Positions 43,760-53,885 of a stretch of 64,000 bases of DNA are shown here, one piece after another (the first letter of the stretch is position 1; every line of letters begins with the position of its first letter). A model generated the notes under the pieces. It ran no database searches and had not been told where the DNA came from. It saw nothing but the letters and a program-made list of their open reading frames with translations. The position numbers and the translations under genes were made by a program. The stretch comes from Ruminococcus sp. AF46-10NS (lineage in GTDB: Bacteria > Bacillota > Clostridia > Lachnospirales > Lachnospiraceae), in NCBI RefSeq assembly GCF_003474435.1, contig NZ_QRNF01000002.1:1-64000 (forward strand), given 5' to 3'.

Positions 43760-46554
43760 TCAAATGTCTTTTTTTCTTCTTCTCACAATTACATAACCAC
43801 CGGCAAGGATAGAAGCGACTGCAAGTGCAGACATTGTTCCAATTGGTGAATTATCGGCTGTAGATACTGCATTCCTGGATGTAGTTCCATTTCCGCCGTT
43901 GGCAGATGTTGCAGATGCTGCTCCTGTTACAGTTGCATCCGGATCAGAACCTGTCTGTCCGCCGCTGCCGTTTGCTCCGTTGGCTCCTGCACCAGCGGAT
44001 GGAGTGATAGTGATCGGTACGGAACCGAATTCATATCTAGCTGAACTGATCGTATCTGTTTCTGTCCATTTTCCACCTGTGTAAACCCATTTCTGGAAGA
44101 ACACATATAAACTGAATTTTGATCCCTTGCTGATTCCCTTAGTGGAACCGATTTTCCAGGTGCTGTGCTTGTCTTTATCTTCTGGATTCGCAGATGTACT
44201 CCAGTAAAGCGGTTCCCACTTCACATCGCCTTCTCCTGGATCTGAGTTGGTTGTTCCAGCTCCAATTACTTCAAATGGATAAAATGTATTTGGATAGAAC
44301 TCCATATTAGTGCTCAGTCCTTTTACAATACTGTCTGTAACTGGCGGTGTCACAGGTGTATGTCCCTTAGCCGGACGTTTTGTCTGATCAAGTTTTACTT
44401 TCTTTATTCCGCTTTCTGTTCCCTTACTTGGTTTAATATAAAAATAAAGGTCTATTGCTTTATCTGTATCCAGATCATTCAGATAAATTGTAAAATTCTT
44501 ATCTTTACTTATAGCCTGTTTATTCTTAATTGCATCTTTCTTCGGTGTACTGGATGTTCCGTCATCTCCGCGCTCTACCCATGTATAGTAGCATGTACCT
44601 GTAACATTTGTACGAAGTGTTACAGATGCAGAATCATGTGCAGTCCACTGAAATCCCGTCCACTTAACATCGATGCTGACAGCCTGTGTCGGTTTAGGAG
44701 TCGGACGTTCACTCTGATTCAGTTCAATCTTCTTCAAATCACTGACAAGACCATCACTGTCCTTAACACATACATAGACATCATAGCTAGTCTTTGTATC
44801 AAGATTGCTGAGCTTAATAGATGTCGCTTTATTTGCACTGATCGCTGTACCTTTTCCGCTTGTATCAATGGATGTAACTTTTGTTCCATGTTTTACTAAT
44901 TTATAATAGTAATGACCAGCCTTGTCAGAGGTGATCGTAACTACTGCCTCTGAAATACTGTTCCATTTGGAGAAGGCTGCTTTTGTGATCTTCGGAGCCT
45001 GTTTAGGAGTTTCTGACAGGATAACAGGAGTATTCTTCACTTCGCTGAGATTACCCTCACTGTCTTTAACCTGTACATAGAGGATAACTTTTTTTCCTGT
45101 AAGATTCTCAAGTTTGACCGAATGTTTCTCACCGGTCTTAATAGCTTCACCATCCTTGGATGTATCAAACGTCGGTGCTTCTGCTCCTTCTGCAACCCAT
45201 TTATAATACAGTTGTCCATCTTTATCAGATGTGATCACTGCTGTTGCAGTTGTCCCACTCTTCCATTCTGTGCTCTCAATAGATACTACAGGTTTCGTTA
45301 CCTCTGCTGCAGCCAGCTTACCTGTAGTCTCATCAACAGTAAATTTCGTTGTATCGCCCTCATACTGGGATGCAAGATTCTTAAGAGCTGCCGCAAATAC
45401 ATCTGTATCTGTCAGATCATCAGCCTTGGTGATCACTGTAAGATCTGCTGCCGGACTCTCCACAGAAAATCCGATCTTTGCCTGATCTGTGATCTCTCCC
45501 TTCACTTCGATCTTTCCTTCGCCTGAAAGAATGATATTGGCTGGAGTTGTACCGTCTGCGTTGGTATTACCTGTGATGCTCGGCTCTGAATCTGTTGCTC
45601 CTTCACCTTTCTTCACAGAAATTGTACCTGTACTGTATACAGCTCCGTTGTCACATTTATTACCGGTGATCGTACCACCTGTGATCAGAACGCTTCCGCC
45701 TTCATTGAAGATAGCAGCTCCTCTTGCAGTTGTATTGTTATTGGCAAGAGTTACGCCTGTTGTCAGGGAAAAATTCGCTCCTGCTGCAACATGGACCAGA
45801 GAACCCTCTGCTGCTGAACCATCCGTAACAGATCCATCAACAGTCAGTGTCCCTACTGTTGTATCTGTCTTAGTGGCATCCTTCTTAGCCATATAGAGTG
45901 CACTGCCGGCACTTACTTCAAAAAGATTGCCCTTGAAGCTGTCTGCACGTTCAATAGAAGCCTGGGTGTCTGCTCCTAAAATAGCAATACTCTTATTCGC
46001 CGGGATCGTTACGGAATCTGTAGCTCGATTGTTCCGCTGATCACGATTTTGGCCGGCTCTGCCTCTGTAACTGCAGTTGTGGAAGTGTCAACAGCTGTCG
46101 CAGCTTCAATCGCTGCATGAAGTTCTGCCTCTGTAGTAACGATCGTTCCTTTTTCTGCGGCTTCTGCTGCGGCCTGTGCTTCTGCCTCCGCCTGTGCTGC
46201 TGCGGCTGCCTGCTCTTCTGCTGCCTGTGCTTCCGCCTGAGCTTTCGCCTCCGCTGCAGCCTGCTCCTCAGCCTGTTTCTGGGCTTCCGCTTCCGCTGCT
46301 GCCTGTGCATCTGCCTCTGCCTGAGCCTGAGCCGCGGCCTGTGCTTCTGCTTCTGCCTGTTTCTGGGCTTCTGCATCTGCAGTAGCTGAATCATCTGTAG
46401 CATCTGTATTATCTGTATTATCATCTGTAACCTGCGCCTCTGCGGCTGCAGCTGCACCAGCTCCTGTATCCTCAGCAGCAAATGCTGCGGCTGGTGCCAT
46501 TCCAACAGTCATGGAACCGGCAAGCAGGACTGCAAAAAGTTGTTTTTTCTTCAT
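43760..46554 (-). pseudogene. large beta-helix surface adhesin, frameshifted (one base missing)
   Basis: Start ATG at 46554 after AGGAGG. Parts: signal peptide (to about AAFAAED), an Ala/Glu/Gln-rich low-complexity helix (about residues 30-125), a beta-helix / pectin-lyase-like region with repeated GG and TITGN turns (GGSVLITGGTITGNKCDNGA), three homologous repeats of about 95 residues (each with ITSDK-like and YYYKxV segments), and a C-terminal membrane helix with RRRKKD tail after SPIGTMS. The frame is broken at about 46019-46026; one added base restores a 931-aa protein. The anchor resembles a sortase signal but is not LPXTG. Confidence 0.8.
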
Positions 46555-46607
46555 TTTTATGTGTCCTCCTGTTATGAGTTAGTCTGTCTAAATCAATAAT
46601 TAAAAAA

Positions 46608-46636
46608 AGTATAGCACAACGCCGAAAAAAAGTAAA
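46608..46636 (-). promoter_or_regulatory. promoter of the beta-helix adhesin
   Basis: TTTACT, 17 bp, TATACT on the minus strand. The -35 element lies in the T-run end of the proA terminator stem. Confidence 0.55.
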
Positions 46637-46659
46637 GCGGACTCAAGAATCCGCTCTAC
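46625..46659 (-). terminator. terminator of the proBA operon
   Basis: A 10-bp stem (GTAGAGCGGA / TCCGCTTTAC, one wobble) followed on the minus strand by TTTTTTTC. Confidence 0.85.
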
Positions 46660-46682
46660 TTCACCATTTTCGGCTTAATCAC

Positions 46683-47932
46683 TTACGGACGAACCTGTCC
46701 GTTTCCGTAAATTATATATTTGGTAGTTGTCAATGCAAGCAGTCCCATCGGGCCTCTTGCATGAAGCTTCTGGGTGCTGATGCCGATCTCTGCTCCGAAA
46801 CCAAACTCATTTCCATCGGTAAATCTGGTTGATGCGTTCACATAGACTGCCGCTGCATCCACCTCATCCAGGAATTTCTGGGCATGTACATAATCATTGG
46901 TAATGATCGCCTCGGAATGCTTGGTATTGTATCTATTAATGTGGGCGATCGCCTCTTCCACAGAATCTACCACTTTCACTGAAAGTATGTAATCCAGGTA
47001 TTCTGTTCCCCAGTCTTCCTCTGTTGCAGGAACTGCTCCTGGCATCAGCTCTCCAGCATCTTTATCTGCACGCACTTCAACATGTTTCTCTTTCAGGCGC
47101 TCTGCCAGTACAGGGAGAAATTCATCTTTTACCCTGCGGTTCACAAGAAGGGATTCACAGGCATTGCATACGCCGACTCTCTGGGTCTTGGCATTGATCA
47201 CAATATCTGCTGCCATCTGAAGATCCGCAGTCTCATCCACATAGATATGGCAGTTTCCGGTTCCTGTCTCAATGACAGGAATGGTACTCTGGTTCACAAC
47301 AGCCTGATAAGTCCTCTTCCACCTCGTGGGATCAAAACATCCACGTACTGGTTCATCTTCATAAACTCAGCTGCTGTTTCTCTGGAAGTATCTTCGATCA
47401 GCTGGATCGCATTCTCAGTGATCCCTGCTGAAACAAGTGCTTCACGGATACATTTTACAATCGCTGTATTGGAATGAATGGCATCGCTTCCACCTTTGAG
47501 GATCACAACATTTCCGGTTTTAAAACAAAGTCCGAAAGCATCGGAAGTTACATTAGGACGTGCCTCGTAAATGATTCCGATCACACCAAGAGGAACTCTT
47601 TTCTGTCCGATCAGAAGTCCGTTAGGACGTTTTTTCATGCCTGTTACTTCACCGATGGGATCTTCCAGTCCTACAAGCTGGCGAAGTCCGTCTGCCATTC
47701 CCCCGATCCTGTCAGCATTCAGCATCAGTCTGTCAATAAGGCCTTCAGGCATCTGGTTCTTTTTTCCGTTTTCTACATCCAACGCATTGGCTTTCAGTAT
47801 CTCTTCCGTATGATCTGTAAGAGCCTGTGCTACAGTCTCAAGTGTTCTGTTCTTGTCATTTGTGGAAAGATTTCGAAGGACAACTTCTGCATCCTTTGCG
47901 TTTTGTCCCAGTTTTTCAAGCATTTCATTCAT
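46683..47932 (-). pseudogene. proA: gamma-glutamyl phosphate reductase ProA, frameshifted (one base missing)
   Basis: ProA reduces gamma-glutamyl phosphate to glutamate semialdehyde in proline synthesis. The first frame has the family N-terminus and [20 protein letters not shown], then stops after [10 protein letters not shown]. The second frame has the catalytic cysteine region [14 protein letters not shown] and the C-terminus ([20 protein letters not shown]). Adding one base at about 47301-47310 (ATCAG to ATCCAG) joins them into 416 aa, the normal length. Last gene of the proB operon. Confidence 0.92.
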
Positions 47933-47974
47933 TTCCCAATATTCCTGCCTTTCTTACTCTTATTACAGCAGTTT

Positions 47975-48535
47975 TTACTGCGCGTCGCGGTATATATTCT
48001 CTTCTGTAACGATCACCTGCGGTCGGATATCTGTAGGCTCTGTGGGAACTTCCGGAAGAATCTGGAAAGAAAATCCCACTGCCACCCGGCTGATCTTTGG
48101 ATGTTTCTCAAGGAAACGGTCATAAAAACCACCGCCATATCCAACCCGGTTGCAGTTCACATCAAAAGCAACTCCTGGCATAACCATCATGGCATCCTCC
48201 CAGGAAACTGTCTCGCCGTCTTCCTTTGGCTCCGGAATTCCGAAATAACCGGATTCCAGCTGGGAAAAATCAGTTAGCTTATAAAACACCATATCTTTTC
48301 CGAACACCTTGGGAACTGCAACTTCCTTGCCATCCTTCCATGCCTGCTCAATGATATAACGAGTGATCACTTCATGGTTATAATCTGCATACGCCATGAT
48401 CCGCTCTGCCTCCTGATATTCCGGAAGGACTGTCAGTTTTCCTGTGATCATGCGGCTTTTTTCCTGGATCCATTCATCACTGTGTTCTTTTCTTGCTTTG
48501 AAAATCTTTTTTCTAATTTCCTTTTTTTCTTCCAT
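47975..48535 (-). CDS. 5-formyltetrahydrofolate cyclo-ligase
   Basis: A 186-aa enzyme that converts 5-formyl-THF to 5,10-methenyl-THF with ATP. The signature MPGVAFDVNCNRVGYGGGFY (residues about 130-150) is complete, and the Lys/Arg-rich N-terminus (KKEIRKKIFKARK) is typical. The start ATG at 48535 has GGGAG upstream and lies inside the end of the DUF896 gene (23-nt overlap). It sits within the proline operon, probably by co-transcription only. Confidence 0.9.
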   Translation of the reverse strand: MEEKKEIRKKIFKARKEHSDEWIQEKSRMITGKLTVLPEYQEAERIMAYADYNHEVITRYIIEQAWKDGKEVAVPKVFGKDMVFYKLTDFSQLESGYFGIPEPKEDGETVSWEDAMMVMPGVAFDVNCNRVGYGGGFYDRFLEKHPKISRVAVGFSFQILPEVPTEPTDIRPQVIVTEENIYRDAQ

Positions 48536-48737
48536 ATTTTTCTCCCAGATTGGTGATGCTTCCATCTTTTTCTTTAATATCGATATTGTTCAGATGTGCA
48601 CGCAGGCTGCCTTTTACCGCATCCAGATATTCCCTTCGAAGTTTGGCCTGTTCAACTTTCTCCTCTTCTGTAAGGCCTACACTCTTCTGCTTATGTGCCA
48701 GTGCATTGATTCTGTCGATCTTGATATTGTCCATCAT
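48513..48737 (-). CDS. DUF896 (YnzC-like) small protein
   Basis: A 74-aa protein with the DUF896 pattern: KIDRINALAHKQKSVGLTEE, then a helix EQAKLRREYLDAVKGSLRAH. These are small SOS-linked or cell-division-associated proteins in Bacillus (YneA-operon YnzC) with unknown molecular function. GAGGAG precedes the ATG by about 11 bases. Confidence 0.88.
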   Translation of the reverse strand: MMDNIKIDRINALAHKQKSVGLTEEEKVEQAKLRREYLDAVKGSLRAHLNNIDIKEKDGSITNLGEKYGRKKGN

Positions 48738-48778
48738 AATAAAACAGTCTCCTCTTTTTTTCTATCTGAAAATTATTC

Positions 48779-49642
48779 TTACAGCAGTTTCTCAATATAA
48801 TCGATCAGGAAGAATTCTTCCTTCTTGTTTCCTACAAACAAAGTACCGCAGCTCTTGCCTTCCACGATCCTGTGAATGTTGTGGAAATCGTTTCCGTTGG
48901 CAATGACCATGTCAGCTCCTGCTGCTGTGGCAATGATCGCTGCTGTAAGCTTGGTCGCCATTCCCCCGGTTCCCACATTGCTTCCTGTTGAAGACTTGCC
49001 AAGTTTACGCATATTATCATCCATATTTTCTACAATGTCAATAAACTCTGCATCCGGATTGGAATTGGGATCATCTGTGAAAAGTCCGTCAATATCGGAC
49101 ATCAGGATCAGAAGATCTGCGCCGATCAGCGCGGCAACTACAGAAGAAAGCGTATCATTATCACCGAATTTTACAAGATTCTGAAACTCATAGGAAGATA
49201 CGGAGTCGTTCTCATTTACGATAGGGATAACACCTACGGCAAGAAGTTCATTAAACGTATTCTGGGCATTTCTGCGGTTTGCATTATTGACCATGGTATT
49301 CTTTGTCATAAGGATCTGTGCCACCATCTGGTTATATTCACCAAAGAGCTTCTGGTAAATAGTCATCAGTCTGGCCTGGCCTACTGCCGCACATGCCTGT
49401 TTTTTCTTAAGTTCTGCCGGTTTACCTTTCATTCCGAGAGCAGCTGCCCCTACAGCGATCGCTCCGGAGGATACCAGTACCACGTCTTTTCCCTGGTTGT
49501 GAAGATCGCTGAGTTCTCTTGCAAGGATCTCCAGCTTGCGGAAATCCAGTCTTCCAGTTTCTGTATGGATCAAAGAAGAAGATCCAATCTTGATTACGAT
49601 ACGTTTCTTATCTTTCAGTTGTTCTCTGTAATTTGCATTCAT
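48779..49642 (-). CDS. proB: glutamate 5-kinase ProB (no PUA domain)
   Basis: A 287-aa kinase for the first step of proline synthesis. Amino-acid kinase motifs are clear: IVIKIGSSSLI, VLVSSGAIAVGAAALG, VNENDSVSS and TGGMATKLTAA. The length shows that the C-terminal PUA domain of longer ProB proteins is missing, a common shorter form. Start at 49642 follows AGGAG. Upstream is a 10-bp hairpin (about 49690-49716) without a T tract on this strand that may be a regulatory element. Confidence 0.95.
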   Translation of the reverse strand: MNANYREQLKDKKRIVIKIGSSSLIHTETGRLDFRKLEILARELSDLHNQGKDVVLVSSGAIAVGAAALGMKGKPAELKKKQACAAVGQARLMTIYQKLFGEYNQMVAQILMTKNTMVNNANRRNAQNTFNELLAVGVIPIVNENDSVSSYEFQNLVKFGDNDTLSSVVAALIGADLLILMSDIDGLFTDDPNSNPDAEFIDIVENMDDNMRKLGKSSTGSNVGTGGMATKLTAAIIATAAGADMVIANGNDFHNIHRIVEGKSCGTLFVGNKKEEFFLIDYIEKLL

Positions 49643-49732
49643 GTTTTCTGTTTCTCCTGATACCTGATATTTATTGCATGATCCGGACAATCATTCCATT
49701 GCCCGGACCGTTCTTTGTTTTATAATATAAAT

Positions 49733-50779
49733 CTACTGATATGTGACGGAATCGACACGATCATTCTGCACGATCTCCACCCAGGTCGTTCCCCGATTCA
49801 GACGGATCTCCTGTTCATTGGTGTCATAATAATGAGTAATTCCCCATTGCGAATCCTTTTCCCAGCGGATATCAATCGCTTTTCCTCTTGTGATAAACTT
49901 GCCCTGACCGCCGGAAGTGGCATCAATATTCAGGTATCCATTGGCATCATAAGCCGGGCAGGATGAATACTGAAGGATAATATTATCGCAGGTAAGCTGC
50001 CTGTTATCCAGCTGGTCTACGTGTTCCTTTCCATACTGGAAACGTCTGTATTCACCGGATGCTGCATCATATTCATACCATGGATGATTATCTGTAAAAT
50101 TATCAAGTTTTACAAGATTCGCAGTGATGCCATCTGCCGGAACTGTTTCAATACCATCTTCTGCAAAAAGATAATGTCCTGAATAGTCCGTGTTATATTC
50201 CTGACTGTATTTCATTGCATCGATCCCTGCCTGAAGATGTGCTGCATCTGTGTAGGCATTGTGCGGTGCTTTCCGGTCTGTTGTCCGGAAAAACGCCAGA
50301 TTACCCATATTGATACCATTGAGATTATCGATCACATGCTGTTCCAGATAAGGCAGTGCGTAGACAGCCTGTCCATAATGTGCATAGATTGCATTAAATT
50401 CATTTGCATAAAAAAGATAATAATCACGACAGCTCCGGACAGAACCGATCCTCTCCAGACTGTCATAATCTTCGAGAATTCCCATAAGACGGGTAATATT
50501 TCCCTCCACAGGTGCTTCATAAACAACACCTGCATGGCCAATTCCGCTCTGCGGTGCGCCTGAACTGTTATTGCCCATCATTACAGCAACAGGCCTCCGG
50601 CGGCCGATACTCTCGGGAACATTCTCACCTGTAAGATAGCTCTTTACCTGGGTTTCCGTCTGGTTCTCCTCGTTCGGAACAAAACCTACCAGATCCTGCT
50701 GTGCCCCAAATGCCGGGACTGTCTGGGCCATGCACATACATGTTGCCATGATACCTGCCAGAATACCTGTTCTTCTCAT
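49733..50779 (-). CDS. DUF3048 secreted protein (YerB-like)
   Basis: A 348-aa exported protein with a signal peptide (to about VPAFGAQ) and the DUF3048 domains: RRPVAVMMGNNSSGAPQSGI, GRIGSVRSCRDYYL-type segment (ERIGSVRSCRDYYLFYANEF) and DNIILQYSS with a C-terminal GKAIDIRWEKDS. YerB of Bacillus is a lipoprotein of unknown role; this copy has no lipobox Cys after the signal. AAGGAGG precedes the ATG. Confidence 0.88.
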   Translation of the reverse strand: MRRTGILAGIMATCMCMAQTVPAFGAQQDLVGFVPNEENQTETQVKSYLTGENVPESIGRRRPVAVMMGNNSSGAPQSGIGHAGVVYEAPVEGNITRLMGILEDYDSLERIGSVRSCRDYYLFYANEFNAIYAHYGQAVYALPYLEQHVIDNLNGINMGNLAFFRTTDRKAPHNAYTDAAHLQAGIDAMKYSQEYNTDYSGHYLFAEDGIETVPADGITANLVKLDNFTDNHPWYEYDAASGEYRRFQYGKEHVDQLDNRQLTCDNIILQYSSCPAYDANGYLNIDATSGGQGKFITRGKAIDIRWEKDSQWGITHYYDTNEQEIRLNRGTTWVEIVQNDRVDSVTYQ

Positions 50780-50826
50780 ATATTACCTCCTTCAGTCTGA
50801 TGTAGGATTTACTATCCACACGGGGG

Positions 50827-51321
50827 TTATCGATTGATTCCAAGCTCCTTAAGAGCTGCAGCCTGTTTGGCCTCCATAACTTTCGCTTCTTCCTCTGTCA
50901 TGTGGTCATAACCAAGAAGATGAAGCATGCTATGTGCTACCAGGAAGCAGAACTCCCTTGTAACACTGTGTCCATATTCCTCTGCCTGGGCAAAAACTTT
51001 CGGAACGGAGATCATGATATCTCCAAGAAGAAGTTCATCACTGTCCAGGTCAAAATAAGACTCATCCTCCTCCACAACAGAATAGTCTGCCGGAGTCTCA
51101 AAAGGGATCATGGGAAATGACAGAACATCCGTAGGTGCCTGGATATTCCGAAATTCTGTGTTTACTCTCTTAATCTCCTCATTATCTGTAAGGACAAGAT
51201 TCACCTGCCCGTCATACGGACAATCCTCCATCTCAAGAACTTTATCTGCCACCTGGGATGCCAGTGCCGCATAATCAATGCCAAGTTCCTGATCTGTCTC
51301 ATACTCAATATTTATGGTCAT
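50827..51321 (-). CDS. ybeY: endoribonuclease YbeY
   Basis: A 164-aa metal-dependent RNase for rRNA maturation and ribosome quality control. The three zinc His ligands are in HSMLHLLGYDHMTEEE (about residues 125-140). The substrate-binding region TDVLSFPM is present. The ATG overlaps the phoH stop (ATGA). Confidence 0.94.
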   Translation of the reverse strand: MTINIEYETDQELGIDYAALASQVADKVLEMEDCPYDGQVNLVLTDNEEIKRVNTEFRNIQAPTDVLSFPMIPFETPADYSVVEEDESYFDLDSDELLLGDIMISVPKVFAQAEEYGHSVTREFCFLVAHSMLHLLGYDHMTEEEAKVMEAKQAAALKELGINR

Positions 51322-52343
51322 CTTCTGTACTCCTTATTTTTTATCGCGTACCTGTCATCTTTACGGGATTTCACTGGTTTCTGTTTCTTCTCATAATCGT
51401 CATAAGCCTGTACGATCTGCTGAACCAGCGGATGGCGTACAACATCCTTGCTTGTCAGCTGGCAGAAACCGATATCATCGATCTTCTTCAGTACTTTCAT
51501 TGCCACATCAAGACCGGAAGGGGCATCCTTTGGAAGATCCTTCTGGGAAGCATCACCTGTGACGATCACCTTGGATCCAAAACCGATTCGGGTCAGGAAC
51601 ATCTTCATCTGTGCAGGTGTAGTGTTCTGAGCCTCATCCAGAATGATAAACGCGTTATCCAGCGTACGTCCTCTCATGTAAGCAAGAGGAGCCACCTCAA
51701 TAAGCCCCTTCTCCATATTTTTAGCAAAACTGTCCGCTCCCATGATCTGATAAAGTGCGTCATAAAGAGGGCGGAGATAAGGGTCTACCTTGCTCTGAAG
51801 ATCTCCCGGAAGAAATCCCAGTTTCTCTCCCGCCTCGATCGCAGGTCTTGTAAGGATGATCCTGGAAACCTCCTCGTTACGGAAGGCGGTAACTGCCATG
51901 GCCATGGCAAGATATGTCTTACCTGTTCCTGCAGGCCCTACACCGAAAACGATCATCTTCCTGCGGATCTGCTCCACATAATCCTTCTGTCCCAGTGTCT
52001 TGGGCTTAATGGGCCTTCCCTGTATCGTGTTGCATATAAAATCCTTATCGATCTCCTCCATCACGGAGCCTATCTTCTCCATGGCAAGGGAGAGTGCGTA
52101 ATTCACATTCTGCTGTGTGATGGTATTGCCTCTTCCCGCAAGAGCATTCAGCTCTTCCACGATCGCTTTCGCCTGCATGGCTCCCCCCTGGCTTCCCAGG
52201 ATCTTCAAAGAACCGTCGCGGAAGATCATCGTTACGTTCAGAGTCCTTTCGATCAGCTTCAGATGCTCGTCAAACTGTCCGAAAATATTCGCCTGGCGGT
52301 CTGCCGGCACATCCACATATAATTCGATAATGCTGCTAGCCAT
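51318..52343 (-). CDS. phoH: PhoH family ATPase
   Basis: A 341-aa P-loop ATPase/RNA helicase-like protein: Walker A GPAGTGKTYLA, RPAIEAGEKLGFLPGD, and Walker B FIILDEAQN with a VTGDASQKD motif. Family function is in RNA metabolism and it is regularly found beside ybeY. I start at 52343 (AAAGGA, 9 bases); an upstream ORF extension is unsupported. It overlaps yqfD by 8 nt. Confidence 0.94.
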   Translation of the reverse strand: MASSIIELYVDVPADRQANIFGQFDEHLKLIERTLNVTMIFRDGSLKILGSQGGAMQAKAIVEELNALAGRGNTITQQNVNYALSLAMEKIGSVMEEIDKDFICNTIQGRPIKPKTLGQKDYVEQIRRKMIVFGVGPAGTGKTYLAMAMAVTAFRNEEVSRIILTRPAIEAGEKLGFLPGDLQSKVDPYLRPLYDALYQIMGADSFAKNMEKGLIEVAPLAYMRGRTLDNAFIILDEAQNTTPAQMKMFLTRIGFGSKVIVTGDASQKDLPKDAPSGLDVAMKVLKKIDDIGFCQLTSKDVVRHPLVQQIVQAYDDYEKKQKPVKSRKDDRYAIKNKEYRR

Positions 52344-53541
52344 CCTCTGGTGTCCTTTCTTTCGGCTGCGCCTTTTTCTCTGTGGGAGCTTCCCGTCCTG
52401 TCTTCTCGATGACATTAAGAGTTCCTCTGCTGACGCAGTCCTGATAATTTATTTCTATTTTAACATTATTTTCAGATATTTGAACCCCTTTTTGTATTAA
52501 TTTTTCTTCATAATTATAAAGTCTCTGAACTGCCTGTTTTTTTGCAGCCTGTTCTGTGAGAGTTTCCTTCTGAAGTGCATACTTTTGTACTGTAACAGTT
52601 CCTGCCAGAACCGGCAGAATGAAATTCTCCGTAACTCTGGCAGGATATTCCCGGATCAGCCGTTCTTCATTTTTTCTTACGCCTGGAGACAGATCCAGCC
52701 GCAGATTTCCGATCTGCAGAAAAAAAAATCTCCTGGCTTTTCCATCCGAGACTTTTTTCTTCAGGTCCAGTGAAAATGTGTCATAATACGAAACATTATG
52801 CCGGATGTAAATATCCGCATCTGCATGAACGTATTCGTACCGCACCACTTGCTGGCTGTCATCTGTGATATTTAAGATTCCGGAAACAAGTTCCTGTCCT
52901 TTTTCTACCGAATCTCCTTCTTTTACAAGGGGTGTCCCTCTGCGGGTAATGATCTTTTCCACAGTACCCTCCACTTCGGAAAAAAGGCTGCAGAATGTTT
53001 CTTCTGTCTGTTCCTCCGGTGGAGTCGTTCCTTCCCGGATCTCAAAGATCAGCTGGGTTCCTGAAAGCTTCGCAGACACCCACGTAATATCCGGATATTT
53101 CCTTCGCATGGCTTCTGCCAGACTGGTGCATCGGATCTTTTTTTTGCTCATCCCGTAATGGATTCCCTCTTTTTCCAGAAACTTAAGAAGTTCCGGTGTT
53201 GGGTTCATGATATTTCCCTCAATATGAATATTCCATAATCTTCCGGAAAGAAAAATAAGGACACAGATCATAGCCAGCAGTCCTGCCAGGATCAGTTTAT
53301 GGCGATTTGCTGCCAGCAGCCAGAAAACGGGACCTTTTTTCCGGAGGATATGGATATGTACACTGGTTTTTCGCCGGAGAGGACTGATCTTCCAAAAGTC
53401 TTTCACTTTCAGGGTAACATGAAATTCTTTTTCCCCGGTCCTTATGATCTTTCGAAGTTCCATGTCCCTGCCTCGACAGAGATTCAGAAACCGCTCGCAC
53501 TGTTCGCCTGTGACGGACACCCGCACAAAACCTGGAATCAT
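52336..53541 (-). CDS. yqfD: sporulation protein YqfD
   Basis: A 401-aa membrane protein of the YqfD/SpoIV-associated family: a soluble N-terminal domain, one membrane helix (LILAGLLAMICVLIFLS), then a FtsQ/POTRA-like outer part (EGNIMNPTPELLKFLEKEGI). In Bacillus the gene is expressed in the mother cell under sigma-E. The start at 53541 follows GGAGG. It overlaps yqfC by 4 nt and phoH by 8 nt. Confidence 0.9.
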   Translation of the reverse strand: MIPGFVRVSVTGEQCERFLNLCRGRDMELRKIIRTGEKEFHVTLKVKDFWKISPLRRKTSVHIHILRKKGPVFWLLAANRHKLILAGLLAMICVLIFLSGRLWNIHIEGNIMNPTPELLKFLEKEGIHYGMSKKKIRCTSLAEAMRRKYPDITWVSAKLSGTQLIFEIREGTTPPEEQTEETFCSLFSEVEGTVEKIITRRGTPLVKEGDSVEKGQELVSGILNITDDSQQVVRYEYVHADADIYIRHNVSYYDTFSLDLKKKVSDGKARRFFFLQIGNLRLDLSPGVRKNEERLIREYPARVTENFILPVLAGTVTVQKYALQKETLTEQAAKKQAVQRLYNYEEKLIQKGVQISENNVKIEINYQDCVSRGTLNVIEKTGREAPTEKKAQPKERTPEDG

Positions 53542-53804
53542 TTCTTCTGCCCCTCCTCCAGAATCATGCTCTCGATCTGTCCCCGGATGCACATTTCCAG
53601 TTTCGTATAACTTACGATCTCCAGCTTTTTTCCGGAGACGACCAACCGCCCGGATGCTGTAAGGATCACAATCTGTTCTCTGGTACAGCTTAAGATATTT
53701 CGATAATTTTCGATCAGTGCCTGACGTTTTCCCGTGATGATTACCTGGGTTTCCCGAAAGACAGTCTCACCGGGAAGTTCCAGCATTTTCATTATTTTTC
53801 CCAT
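53538..53804 (-). CDS. yqfC: sporulation protein YqfC
   Basis: An 88-aa YabP/YqfC-like protein (LELPGETVFRETQVIITGKR, ILSCTREQIVILTASGRLVV). Usually the partner of YqfD in the mother cell. The ATG at 53804 directly follows the T6 run of a terminator-like hairpin, and its SD (GGGGGAT) lies in that hairpin. A CATACTGT at 53850-53857 resembles a sigma-E -10 element, which would start the mRNA inside the hairpin's first arm. Confidence 0.88.
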   Translation of the reverse strand: MGKIMKMLELPGETVFRETQVIITGKRQALIENYRNILSCTREQIVILTASGRLVVSGKKLEIVSYTKLEMCIRGQIESMILEEGQKK

Positions 53805-53846
53805 AAAAAATCCCCCGGCCTTTATCACTAATCTATGCCGGAGGAT
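53805..53846 (-). terminator. terminator after the DUF2284 gene, overlapping the yqfC SD
   Basis: A 10-bp stem with one mismatch (ATCCCCCGGC / GCCGGAGGAT) followed on the minus strand by TTTTTT and then the yqfC ATG. Confidence 0.72.
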
Positions 53847-53885
53847 TTGACAGTATGTATTTTTCGAGTGAATGCCTTAAGACTG

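Noticed and set aside
46041-46505. A Gln/Arg-rich 154-codon frame inside the adhesin stalk
   Set aside because: It is the alternative frame of an Ala/Glu/Gln repeat region; composition comes from the repeat, not from selection.
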